Assembly: GCF_025567525.1 (NCBI RefSeq)
Contig: NZ_JAOQJY010000001.1
Coordinates: 248,001-312,000, forward strand
Direction of reading: 5' to 3'
From: Gallintestinimicrobium propionicum
GTDB lineage: Bacteria > Bacillota > Clostridia > Lachnospirales > Lachnospiraceae
DNA length: 64,000 bases
In this document: in pieces, positions 44,187 through 51,480 of the stretch
How positions within the stretch are numbered: the stretch's first letter is position 1
Layout of the letters: each line of letters begins with the position of its first letter
The notes under the pieces: generated by a model
The model's database searches: none
The model's input: only the letters and a program-made list of their open reading frames with translations
Told to the model about the DNA's origin: nothing
Program-made: the position numbers and the translations under genes

Positions 44187-45467
44187 ATGATGGAACTGAC
44201 AGCCAGCAAAGCGCTGCGTGGAGAAGTGACCGTCCCCGGAGATAAATCGATCTCCCACCGCAGCGTGATGTTCGGAGCAATCGCACAGGGAACGACAGAG
44301 GTTACGAATTTTTTACAAGGAGCGGACTGTCTTTCAACAATCAGCTGCTTTCAAAAGCTCGGCATTGAAATTGAAAATACACCGGAGCGCATTTTAGTAC
44401 ACGGGAAAGGCTTACGCGGGCTGTCTGCGCCCTCTGAGGTGTTGGATGCAGGCAATTCCGGCACGACAACCCGGCTGATTTCCGGCATTTTAAGTGGTCA
44501 GACCTTTGAAACAACGCTGACCGGGGACGCTTCCATTCAGAAGCGTCCGATGAAGCGCATTATGGAGCCGCTTTCTCTGATGGGTGCAAAAATCGAAAGC
44601 GTCCGTAAAAACGGCTGCGCGCCACTTCACATCACCGGCAGCAGCCTGCACGGGATCACTTATTCCACGCCGGTCGCATCCGCACAGGTCAAATCCTCGA
44701 TCCTGCTCGCCGGTCTTTATGCAGATGGTCAGACGAGCGTAACAGAGCCCGCCCTCAGCCGCAACCACACGGAGCTGATGCTTTCCGGTTTCGGCGCAGA
44801 TATCTGCTCTGACGGACTGACTGCAACGATCACACCAGGAAACGAGCTGTATGCACAGCAGATTTTTGTCCCCGGCGATATCTCTTCCGCAGCTTATTTC
44901 CTGGCAGCAGGTCTTTTGGTCCCTGGCTCTGAGCTTCTGATCCGCAATGTCGGCATCAATCCGACCCGCGCAGGAATCCTGACCGTGCTCCGCGCAATGG
45001 GTGGAAACCTGACTGTTTTAAACGAACGTGTCTGCGCAGGGGAACCGGTTGCTGATCTGCTCGTCTCTGCTTCTTCCCTGCATGGAACAACTATAGAGGG
45101 AAATCTGATCCCGGCACTGATCGATGAAATTCCTATGATTGCCGTAATGGCTGCATTTGCCAACGGACAGACTGTGATCCGCGACGCCGCCGAATTAAAG
45201 GTCAAGGAATCTGACCGTATTGCCACGGTGACTGCCGGGCTGCGCGCGATGGGCTGTGATATCACACCTACGGACGACGGTATGATAATCCGTGGAGGAA
45301 AAACACTTCACGGCGCAGAAATCGATTCCTATCTCGACCACCGCATTGCCATGAGCTTCGCGGTTGCCGCGCTGGCAGCCGATGGCGTTACTTCTATTAA
45401 AGATGCGGATTGTGTCAAAATCAGCTATCCCAACTTCTATGATGATCTGTTGGGGCTGGCGAAGTAA
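44187..45467 (+). CDS. aroA: 3-phosphoshikimate 1-carboxyvinyltransferase (EPSP synthase)
   Basis: EPSP synthase joins PEP to shikimate-3-phosphate. The 426-residue product has GDKSISHRS, DAGNSGTTTRL, TRAGILTVLRAMGG and KVKESDRI, in the order of a complete two-domain enzyme. I start at 44187 (MMELTASKAL), ten bases after GGAAAGGA; a TTG-initiated longer frame from 44160 is less likely. It is the last gene of the operon, followed by a terminator. Confidence 0.96.
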   Translation: MMELTASKALRGEVTVPGDKSISHRSVMFGAIAQGTTEVTNFLQGADCLSTISCFQKLGIEIENTPERILVHGKGLRGLSAPSEVLDAGNSGTTTRLISGILSGQTFETTLTGDASIQKRPMKRIMEPLSLMGAKIESVRKNGCAPLHITGSSLHGITYSTPVASAQVKSSILLAGLYADGQTSVTEPALSRNHTELMLSGFGADICSDGLTATITPGNELYAQQIFVPGDISSAAYFLAAGLLVPGSELLIRNVGINPTRAGILTVLRAMGGNLTVLNERVCAGEPVADLLVSASSLHGTTIEGNLIPALIDEIPMIAVMAAFANGQTVIRDAAELKVKESDRIATVTAGLRAMGCDITPTDDGMIIRGGKTLHGAEIDSYLDHRIAMSFAVAALAADGVTSIKDADCVKISYPNFYDDLLGLAK

Positions 45468-45515
45468 AAATTTCGCACCGGCATTGGCATGGTGACGAAC
45501 CTTCCATAGACAAAC

Positions 45516-45562
45516 AAAACCGGTCTGTGTTTCCTCTCATAAGGATTCGCAGTCCGGTTTTT
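45516..45562 (+). terminator. Terminator of the aroF-tyrA-aroA operon
   Basis: AAAACCGG pairs with CCGGTTTT with a second partial stem inside, followed by TTTTTAATT on the plus strand. Confidence 0.75.
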
Positions 45563-45570
45563 AATTCATG

Positions 45571-45605
45571 ACAATAGAATGCTAGCAGAGCGTGCATTCT
45601 ATTGT
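45571..45605. repeat. Solitary hairpin repeat (H1 type), second copy
   Basis: Arms ACAATAGAATGC/GCATTCTATTGT around TAGCAGAGCGT, one base different from the copy at 25695. It lies between the aro terminator and the small gene on the opposite strand. Confidence 0.85.
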
Positions 45606-45621
45606 TGCAATCTCAAATTTT

Positions 45622-45650
45622 CGTAACTGTTCAGTACCCTCACAGTTACG
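45622..45650. repeat. 29-bp hairpin repeat shared with the rex leader
   Basis: Arms CGTAACTGT/ACAGTTACG around TCAGTACCCTC, followed by a GCAAAAA stretch. It matches 23393..23421 at all but one base of the hairpin. Here it lies downstream of the small minus-strand gene and the long-range partner found in the rex leader is missing. Confidence 0.8.
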
Positions 45651-45674
45651 CGCAAAAAACATCTGTGCCAGTCA

Positions 45675-46001
45675 CTACTTCCTCTGCATCTGCCAGAGGC
45701 GTTGCTCGTCATACCCCCATCCAATCAGCTCTTTTACCTGCTCGTCTGCGGTTTCATCCGGATGGTAATAATGCAGCATATGGATGACGTTCTTTTCCCG
45801 TTCATTCGCCGGTTCATATCCAGTTAAAAGCTCTGCCACACGGTCTTTTAATTCGACTGGAGTTTCCCACTGCGGAACCTCCCTGCCCGCCAGCTTACAG
45901 AGCAGCCCGCAGGCATAGCCCATTTCATAATTCCCCGTCATCACGGAGGTTTCATGCTGCGATTTGATTATCACTGACATTCTTGCAAGATCAGGTACCA
46001 T
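45675..46001 (-). CDS. Small hypothetical protein after the UPF0104-type gene
   Basis: A 108-residue soluble protein with no recognised family. Features are SQHETSVMTGNYEMGYACGLLCKLAGR (read in two parts, a Cys-containing helix), a Pro/Trp segment PQWETPVEL and a C-terminal helix WGYDEQRLWQMQRK. The start is uncertain: ATG at 46001 begins three bases after the neighbour's stop, and ATG at 45977 is an alternative; neither has a strong ribosome site. It is likely co-transcribed with the membrane protein upstream. Confidence 0.6.
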   Translation of the reverse strand: MVPDLARMSVIIKSQHETSVMTGNYEMGYACGLLCKLAGREVPQWETPVELKDRVAELLTGYEPANEREKNVIHMLHYYHPDETADEQVKELIGWGYDEQRLWQMQRK

Positions 46002-46004
46002 AAC

Positions 46005-47090
46005 TTACTCTGCCGGGCATTCCCGGCTTCCTTTCTTTTTTCTGCGGTCTGTCAGGGCAAGCAACGCGCCCGGGACCAATGGAATAATGTTGACCGCACA
46101 CCGCAGCAGGATCATGGCTGCACCTGCTTCTGCCGCTCCTACGATCTTTGTGGAAAACATCAGAAAAACAAATTCCAGAGAACCCAGCCCTGCGGGCGTC
46201 GGAATTACACCCGCCAGCATCTGTGCCGCGGCTGTAATGCACACAATCTGCCAGAGGGAAACCGGAAGGTCTGCCGACAACACAAACCAAGGAACCAGAT
46301 ACCAGCAGGTCAGCTTTGCAAAATCGCACAGAAAAATACCTCCTGCCGTTCGCGGCGAATGCTTTAACAATCGGAGGGATTCCTCCTGCATGGAATCAAT
46401 CTGCGCTTTCATTTTATCCCGTTTATCCTGCCATTTCCCATGGCACAGCCGTTCTGCAATCAAAAATCCCCAATTGGAAAACGGCGGGCATGCCGTTACC
46501 AGAAGCAGCGCTGCGGTAATCAGCGCTGTCAAACCGATTCCCGCTGCCAGAAACGCCGTATAGCCGGAGACGCTTTCATCCTTCGCAAACAACAGACAGA
46601 GAAAGCCAATCAGACCATACAGCGTAATCGATACTTTATGGAAAATGTATTGCACCATGGACAGTCCTGCCCCGCGTGCAAGCGGAAGCCCGTCCCGGTT
46701 CATTTCATACATCTGTGCGACCCCGCCTCCGCTTCCAAGGGTCGTCGTCCGAAAAAAGCTGCACACAAACGAACATCTCACGCCCTGCATCCAGGAATAA
46801 TGCTTTACAGACTGCCGCATCAGCAGCCAGATGATCGTTCCTTCCCAGACCAGATAGGTCAACGATAGCACAATAACTATAAAGATCGTCCAGTTAGGCA
46901 ATTTGCGGATTTTTTCCGCCGCCTGCGCCAGAAAATTTCTTTCATACCAGCAGGCAAAGAAAATCAATCCAAATACCAGGACATATTTCAGCCAGCTCTT
47001 CTTTTTTCCCTGTTTCAAGGCAAATTCAGCTCCTTTTATGCTTTCATCCCGTCTAGCATAACGCTGAACCCCCATTTTGTCACTGGACAA
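46005..47090 (-). CDS. UPF0104/YbhN-family membrane protein (LPG synthase flippase-domain-like)
   Basis: A 361-residue polytopic protein with about eight transmembrane helices. It shows the family pattern of the flippase domain of lysylphosphatidylglycerol synthases: LGSGGGVAQMYEMNRDG with conserved Gly and Glu residues, then AGVIPTPAGLGSLEFVFLM. There is no C-terminal synthetase domain, so it is not a complete MprF. The basic ends (RRDESIKG, DRRKKKGS) suit a cytoplasmic location of both termini. A lipid transport role is inferred. Confidence 0.8.
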   Translation of the reverse strand: MSSDKMGVQRYARRDESIKGAEFALKQGKKKSWLKYVLVFGLIFFACWYERNFLAQAAEKIRKLPNWTIFIVIVLSLTYLVWEGTIIWLLMRQSVKHYSWMQGVRCSFVCSFFRTTTLGSGGGVAQMYEMNRDGLPLARGAGLSMVQYIFHKVSITLYGLIGFLCLLFAKDESVSGYTAFLAAGIGLTALITAALLLVTACPPFSNWGFLIAERLCHGKWQDKRDKMKAQIDSMQEESLRLLKHSPRTAGGIFLCDFAKLTCWYLVPWFVLSADLPVSLWQIVCITAAAQMLAGVIPTPAGLGSLEFVFLMFSTKIVGAAEAGAAMILLRCAVNIIPLVPGALLALTDRRKKKGSRECPAE

Positions 47091-47117
47091 TTTTTTCGCT
47101 TCGGGTAATAATTCCGT

Positions 47118-47705
47118 TTAAAACTCGATTCCCTTCCGCGCCGGAATCTGTTTCTGGTACGGATGACGCACCCCGTGGATTTCGCTCACATAGTCCGCCG
47201 CCTCCAAAAATACCGGATCAGGATTTCGTCCGGTCAGCACCAGCTCCAGCGTCGCCGGTTTTTTCAAAATAAAATCTTTTGCCGCTTCTTTGTCGAGCAG
47301 TCCATGCGCATACGCCGCCTGAAATTCATCGAAAATCAGCACGTCGATTTCTCCGCTTTTTGCCATGGAAATCGCCTCCTGCAGCATCCGGTTGTGACAC
47401 ACGGTGATCTCCTTTTTGTCCTGCTCCGTCATGGAAAAGGTAAATCCCCAGTTCTTGTCGCAGCGCACCAGGCTGATCTGCGGAATTTGCGCAAGAGACG
47501 CAAGCTCCCCTGTCTCTGTTCCCTTTAAAAACTGCACAATATGCACGCGTAGACCGCAGCCTGCCGCCCGTAGTGCAAGCCCCAGCGCCGCTGTCGTCTT
47601 TCCTTTTCCGTCGCCGCAGTAAATTTCCAGCAGTCCCTGCTGCAGATGCATCCGCGGTGACTTTGACTGCTGACCGGAGATCTGTTGTTCTGTATCTTGT
47701 TCCAT
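47118..47705 (-). CDS. cobO: Cob(I)yrinic acid a,c-diamide adenosyltransferase
   Basis: CobO/BtuR adenosylates the cobalt of corrinoids with ATP, giving adenosylcobalamin. The 195-residue product has the P-loop variant GDGKGKTTAALGLALRAAG (near residues 32-50) and DVLIFDEFQAAYAHGLL, with the C-terminal SEIHGVRHPYQK typical of the family. Length is normal. The start could be ATG at 47705 or GTG at 47708; AGAGG lies upstream of both. No other cobalamin gene is in view, so corrinoid salvage or a distant pathway supplies the substrate. Confidence 0.93.
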   Translation of the reverse strand: MEQDTEQQISGQQSKSPRMHLQQGLLEIYCGDGKGKTTAALGLALRAAGCGLRVHIVQFLKGTETGELASLAQIPQISLVRCDKNWGFTFSMTEQDKKEITVCHNRMLQEAISMAKSGEIDVLIFDEFQAAYAHGLLDKEAAKDFILKKPATLELVLTGRNPDPVFLEAADYVSEIHGVRHPYQKQIPARKGIEF

Positions 47706-47746
47706 CACTGAAATTCCTCTTTATTTTCTCGCGATTACTTCTTTTA

Positions 47747-47775
47747 TTATATATGGAACAGAGCGACATGACAAT
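47747..47775 (-). promoter_or_regulatory. Promoter of cobO
   Basis: On the minus strand TTGTCA (47770..47775), a 17-base spacer and a consensus TATAAT (47747..47752). Transcription would begin near 47740, leaving a leader of about 35 bases; no cobalamin riboswitch fits in it. Confidence 0.65.
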
Positions 47776-47850
47776 CGTTATCTATTTTCTAATCAGAAAA
47801 GACATGCTGTTCAGAAGCCCCTCGGAACCCACCATTAACAGACAGCTGTT

Positions 47851-48141
47851 TTATGTGAATGCTGCGCAATGCTCTTCCAGAACCGCGTGAAGTGCTGTCG
47901 CACTGCTGGTATGTACACGTGCTACCGGAATCTGATTCTTCTTCGCTTCCTGCGTCACGCTGATGACCATTTTGTGGGAAACTGTGCTGATAAACAAAAT
48001 CAGCAAATCCGGGCAACCAATCTTCTTTTTCAAGGAACCGTTTTCCTTTGCAAAAACCTTCGCCTTACAGCCATGCTCCTTGCAGATATTTTCATACTGT
48101 GTTACCATTCTTTCATTTCCGCCGATAATTACAACACTCAT
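47851..48141 (-). CDS. DUF2325 protein
   Basis: A 96-residue single-domain protein with the DUF2325 pattern: MSVVIIGGNERM, a segment with clustered Lys, DLLILFISTVSHKMV and a C-terminal small helix. DUF2325 proteins resemble nucleotide-fold receiver domains and are of unknown function; in Firmicutes they often lie near iron or stress genes. An iron-regulator-like box lies 54 bases upstream (separate entry). Confidence 0.82.
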   Translation of the reverse strand: MSVVIIGGNERMVTQYENICKEHGCKAKVFAKENGSLKKKIGCPDLLILFISTVSHKMVISVTQEAKKNQIPVARVHTSSATALHAVLEEHCAAFT

Positions 48142-48194
48142 GCCGCTACTCCTTTATTCTCTGCACTGAAACTGTGCACGGACTCTTGTATGGG

Positions 48195-48217
48195 TTAGCT
48201 TTATCTAACTTAAGTTA
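48195..48217. promoter_or_regulatory. DtxR/IdeR-like box upstream of the DUF2325 gene
   Basis: TTAGCTTTATCTAACTTAA (48195..48213) matches 13-14 of 19 positions of the IdeR/DtxR consensus as I recall it. The overlapping TAACTTAAGTTA (48206..48217) is a perfect palindrome. Either would suit a metal-dependent repressor of the divergent DUF2325 gene. Confidence 0.4.
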
Positions 48218-48463
48218 CATGATAGCATATCGGCTCATAAAATGCACGACTTTTTTCATTCGAGGAGGGTGTAAAAATCCTGGGTAAAAAAACCTGGCAA
48301 GCCATTCTTGCCATAAAACAGCTGACTCTACGTATATTATTTCTGTTTCTTCCAATAAAAGACATTTATGAGGCATTCCTGCCGCTTTTGCGAAATCGTC
48401 AAAATGAATAGCAGACTGTAAAAAAAACATCTGCGAGTTCAGGAATTGTTTATATTTTTTTAG

Positions 48464-48491
48464 TTGATTTTAGTTTTTAAATATGTATAAT
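48464..48491 (+). promoter_or_regulatory. Promoter of pckA
   Basis: TTGATT (48464..48469), a 16-base A/T-rich spacer and TATAAT (48486..48491), giving a leader of about 85 bases before the ATG. Confidence 0.6.
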
Positions 48492-48582
48492 ATATAAATG
48501 AAGCGGATTTGTTCCTTTTTTGAAACAATCTGCCAGAACCTGCAATGCAGGAAATGTAAGGAAAGGAAAGAGGTTAATACAA

Positions 48583-50187
48583 ATGGCTGTAATCGATTTA
48601 AGCAAGTATGGTATTACCGGAACTACCGAGGTTGTCTACAATCCTTCTTATGAAGTATTATTCGAAGAAGAGACCAAACCCGGACTGGAAGGTTATGAAA
48701 AGGGACAGGTCAGCGAGCTGGGTGCTGTAAACGTTATGACAGGTATCTACACCGGACGTTCTCCCAAAGACAAATTCATCGTTGTTGATGAAAATTCCAA
48801 GGATACTGTATGGTGGACATCTGACGAATACAAGAATGATAACCACCCCGCTACCCAGGAAGCATGGCAGGCAGTCAAGAAACTCGCTCAGAAAGAACTT
48901 TCCAATAAGAAACTGTACGTTGTGGATGCATTTTGCGGTGCAAACAAAGATACCCGTATGGCAATCCGTTTCATCGTTGAAGTAGCATGGCAGGCACATT
49001 TCGTAACCAACATGTTCATCAAGCCCACTGCAGAAGAGCTTGAGAACTTCGAGCCCGATTTCGTTGTTTACAACGCTTCCAAGGCTAAAGTTGAAAACTA
49101 CAAGGAACTCGGCTTAAACTCCGAGACCGCTGTTATGTTCAATATCACAAGCCACGAGCAGGTTATCATCAATACCTGGTACGGCGGTGAAATGAAGAAA
49201 GGTATGTTCTCCATGATGAACTACTTTCTGCCGTTAAAGGGCATCGCTTCCATGCACTGCTCCGCTAACACAGATAAGAACGGCGAGAACACCGCTATCT
49301 TCTTCGGTCTGTCCGGTACCGGTAAGACCACCCTGTCCACAGATCCCAAGCGTCTGCTGATCGGCGATGACGAGCACGGCTGGGATGACAACGGCGTATT
49401 CAACTTCGAAGGCGGCTGCTACGCTAAGGTTATCAACCTGGACAAGGAGTCCGAACCCGACATTTACAATGCAATCAAACGCAACGCTCTGCTTGAGAAC
49501 GTTACTCTGGATGCAGAAGGCAAGATCGATTTCGCGGATAAGAGCGTAACCGAGAACACCCGTGTATCCTACCCGATCAATCATATTCAGAACATTGTTC
49601 GTCCGATCTCTTCTGCTCCCGCAGCGAAGAACGTTATCTTCCTGTCTGCAGATGCATTCGGCGTACTGCCTCCGGTATCTATTCTGACACCTGAGCAGAC
49701 TCAGTATTACTTCCTGTCCGGTTTCACAGCTAAGCTGGCTGGTACAGAGCGCGGCATCACAGAGCCTACTCCTACCTTCTCCGCTTGCTTTGGTCAGGCA
49801 TTCCTGGAACTGCATCCTACCAAGTATGCACAGGAACTGGTTAAGAAGATGGAAATGAGCGGCGCTAAGGCTTATCTGGTAAATACCGGATGGAACGGAA
49901 CCGGCAAGCGTATCTCCATCAAAGATACCCGTGGTATCATCGATGCGATCTTAAGCGGCGCTATCCTGACAGCTCCTACCAAGAAGATTCCTTACTTCAA
50001 CTTCGAAGTTCCCACCGAGCTGCCCGGCGTAGATCCTGCTATTCTGGATCCTCGCGACACCTATGCTGATGCTTCCGCATGGGAAGAAAAAGCAAAAGAC
50101 CTGGCTGCAAGATTCAATAAGAACTTTGCAAAATACGAGGGCAACGAAGCTGGTAAGGCTCTGGTTGCTGCAGGTCCTCAGCTGTAA
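48583..50187 (+). CDS. pckA: Phosphoenolpyruvate carboxykinase (ATP)
   Basis: PckA interconverts oxaloacetate plus ATP with PEP plus CO2 and ADP; in rumen and gut anaerobes it often runs in the carboxylating direction. The 534-residue product has GLSGTGKTTLS (kinase-1a P-loop), the metal and substrate loops IYTGRSPKDKF and DDEHGW. I start at 48583 (MAVIDLSKYG), after AGGAAAGAGG; the frame extends to 48520 without a ribosome site. Codon use is strongly biased to C-ending and GCT codons, unlike many neighbours, which suggests high expression. Its terminator lies in or beyond the assembly gap. Confidence 0.97.
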   Translation: MAVIDLSKYGITGTTEVVYNPSYEVLFEEETKPGLEGYEKGQVSELGAVNVMTGIYTGRSPKDKFIVVDENSKDTVWWTSDEYKNDNHPATQEAWQAVKKLAQKELSNKKLYVVDAFCGANKDTRMAIRFIVEVAWQAHFVTNMFIKPTAEELENFEPDFVVYNASKAKVENYKELGLNSETAVMFNITSHEQVIINTWYGGEMKKGMFSMMNYFLPLKGIASMHCSANTDKNGENTAIFFGLSGTGKTTLSTDPKRLLIGDDEHGWDDNGVFNFEGGCYAKVINLDKESEPDIYNAIKRNALLENVTLDAEGKIDFADKSVTENTRVSYPINHIQNIVRPISSAPAAKNVIFLSADAFGVLPPVSILTPEQTQYYFLSGFTAKLAGTERGITEPTPTFSACFGQAFLELHPTKYAQELVKKMEMSGAKAYLVNTGWNGTGKRISIKDTRGIIDAILSGAILTAPTKKIPYFNFEVPTELPGVDPAILDPRDTYADASAWEEKAKDLAARFNKNFAKYEGNEAGKALVAAGPQL

Positions 50188-50217
50188 TCAGCACTTGCAA
50201 CATATTGACCTTTTGAA

Positions 50218-50467
50218 NNNNNNNNNNNNNNNNNNNNNNNNNNNNNNNNNNNNNNNNNNNNNNNNNNNNNNNNNNNNNNNNNNNNNNNNNNNNNNNNNNN
50301 NNNNNNNNNNNNNNNNNNNNNNNNNNNNNNNNNNNNNNNNNNNNNNNNNNNNNNNNNNNNNNNNNNNNNNNNNNNNNNNNNNNNNNNNNNNNNNNNNNNN
50401 NNNNNNNNNNNNNNNNNNNNNNNNNNNNNNNNNNNNNNNNNNNNNNNNNNNNNNNNNNNNNNNNNNN
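50218..50467. other. Assembly gap of 250 N
   Basis: Exactly 250 undetermined bases, a placeholder size, so the true distance is unknown. It begins 31 bases after the pckA stop and ends 89 bases before the first XRE gene. Continuity across it is not proven by this sequence. Confidence 0.98.
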
Positions 50468-50474
50468 ATGTTTT

Positions 50475-50520
50475 CGTTCCAATATTCTGTCGGAAAATTT
50501 GTAAACTAAAAATTGGAACG
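50475..50520. promoter_or_regulatory. Inverted repeat upstream of the XRE gene pair
   Basis: CGTTCCAAT (50475..50483) and ATTGGAACG (50512..50520) are a perfect inverted repeat with a 28-base A/T-rich spacer, 37 bases before the first XRE start. Its place suits an operator for the encoded regulators. The upstream edge is cut by the assembly gap. Confidence 0.45.
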
Positions 50521-50556
50521 GTTTTATTCCAGTATTTCAGACGGGAGCCGCAATCT

Positions 50557-50814
50557 ATGTCTACCAAACTATCTCAGGATGTCTCGATCGGGGAGAATCT
50601 GCGCATTTTGCGAAAACGTGCCGGATATTCACAGGAACGGGCTGCAGCACAGCTGGAACTGATGGGAATCTCCATGAGCCGTGAAATTATTTCGCAGATG
50701 GAATCCGGACATCATAATATTCGCATCAGTGTATTACTTGCCTTCAAACAGGTCTATGAGGTGGACTCGTTTGATGACTTTTTCGTGCAACAGGAAAAAG
50801 GCGGTGACCGATGA
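50557..50814 (+). CDS. XRE-family helix-turn-helix protein (first of a pair)
   Basis: An 85-residue protein that is almost entirely a Cro/CI-type HTH domain: IGENLRILRKRAGYSQERAAAQL (read as helices 1-2), then SREIISQMESGHHNIRISVLLAFKQVY. The second part of the tail is acidic (DSFDDFFVQQE). It starts after GGGAGC and overlaps the next gene by four bases (ATGA). Standard role would be a DNA-binding regulator, perhaps of its own operon. The assembly gap hides what lies upstream. Confidence 0.85.
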   Translation: MSTKLSQDVSIGENLRILRKRAGYSQERAAAQLELMGISMSREIISQMESGHHNIRISVLLAFKQVYEVDSFDDFFVQQEKGGDR

Positions 50815-51047
50815 AATTAAAGCAGGAGCCAATTGGAATCGGTCAGAATCTCAGAAAACTCCGGCAGGACGCCGGTTACAGCCAGTCACAGGTGGCGGCG
50901 CTTCTGTGTGAGCGGGGTGTGTACATGACAACTGACATTTATAAAAAGATCGAGCAGAACAAATACAACATCCGCATCAGCGAGCTGAATGCGTTGAAAG
51001 AGCTGTATCAGGTTGGGTATGGGGAACTGTTTCAAACGGATTCCTGA
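50811..51047 (+). CDS. XRE-family helix-turn-helix protein (second of a pair)
   Basis: A 78-residue HTH protein, IGQNLRKLRQDAGYSQSQVAALL followed by TDIYKKIEQNKYNIRISELNALKELYQ. It is clearly related to the preceding gene (shared N(K/H)NIRIS core), so the pair arose by duplication. No domain besides the HTH is present. The coupled arrangement suggests heterodimers or antagonistic regulators, but no target is visible. Confidence 0.83.
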   Translation: MKLKQEPIGIGQNLRKLRQDAGYSQSQVAALLCERGVYMTTDIYKKIEQNKYNIRISELNALKELYQVGYGELFQTDS

Positions 51048-51108
51048 AAATTTGGAAGCTGTGTATTTGGTTTTCAGGATGTTTTTAGAAAATGTTTGTC
51101 TTAACGTC

Positions 51109-51151
51109 AAAAAAATGCCGCTCAGTCCGTAAATTCGAGGACTGAGCGGCA
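51109..51151 (-). terminator. Orphan terminator on the minus strand
   Basis: TGCCGCTCAGTCC/GGACTGAGCGGCA is a perfect 13-bp stem with a 10-base loop; on the minus strand seven T follow. It could also serve the XRE genes weakly in the plus direction, but the T-run faces minus. Confidence 0.7.
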
Positions 51152-51157
51152 ATTCCT

Positions 51158-51280
51158 ATCGTATAGGAAACTTCGTTTTTATACGATAAAAACGCTCCGC
51201 GAGGATCGCACTGCGGCGGAATGGTAGAATGTCGCTTACGCGACCCGCCGCAGGCGGAGAATCCTGTAGAGCAGGATTCT
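51158..51280 (-). repeat. Composite multi-hairpin repeat, type B, minus orientation
   Basis: Minus-strand order: H1 (AGAATCCTG/CAGGATTCT, 51258..51280), H2 (CCGCC/GGCGG, 51245..51257), H3 (GTCGC/GCGAC, 51231..51244), H4 (TCCGC/GCGGA around the GTGCGATCCTC core) and H5 (ATCGTAT/ATACGAT, 51158..51187). It is very close to 30593..30726. A terminator follows directly in the same orientation. Confidence 0.85.
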
Positions 51281-51330
51281 TTTTCATCGCTCTTCCTCTC
51301 AGGCGTAGATTTTGCTTTTATCGATTTTTC

Positions 51331-51359
51331 TTGCAATTTCTTCCAATTTGTCTTATGAT
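51331..51359 (+). promoter_or_regulatory. Promoter candidate of the SulP gene
   Basis: TTGCAA (51331..51336), a 17-base spacer and TATGAT (51354..51359). Confidence 0.45.
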
Positions 51360-51480
51360 AAAAAACGTGCGTTTTTATAAAAATTTAATGATTCATATTC
51401 TTTTTTTATCATTCGAATATATCTTCTAAAATCGTACAGTCTACCGTCTCTTATTTTACTCAAAGGAAGGAACTTTCCAC

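Larger units (their letters stand above)
48142..48582. other. Intergenic region between DUF2325 and pckA
   Basis: It holds a metal-regulator-like box near the DUF2325 start and the pckA promoter (48464..48491). A 71-codon minus-strand frame at 48215..48430 has no convincing ribosome site or family match and may be a gene remnant. Confidence 0.6.
51048..51480. other. Intergenic region with a minus-oriented multi-hairpin repeat and terminator
   Basis: It holds a perfect 13-bp hairpin with minus-strand T-run (51109..51151), a type B composite repeat in minus orientation (51158..51280) and the sulP promoter (51331..51359). No minus-strand host gene is seen, although a terminator points that way. 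Confidence 0.65.

Noticed and set aside
48215..48430. 71-codon minus-strand reading frame between DUF2325 and pckA
   Set aside because: No ribosome site, no recognisable family, overlaps the metal-box region, and runs into an A/T-rich promoter area. It may be a relic but cannot be supported as a gene.
50063..50509. Reading frames that cross the run of N
   Set aside because: They exist only because undetermined bases contain no stop codons.
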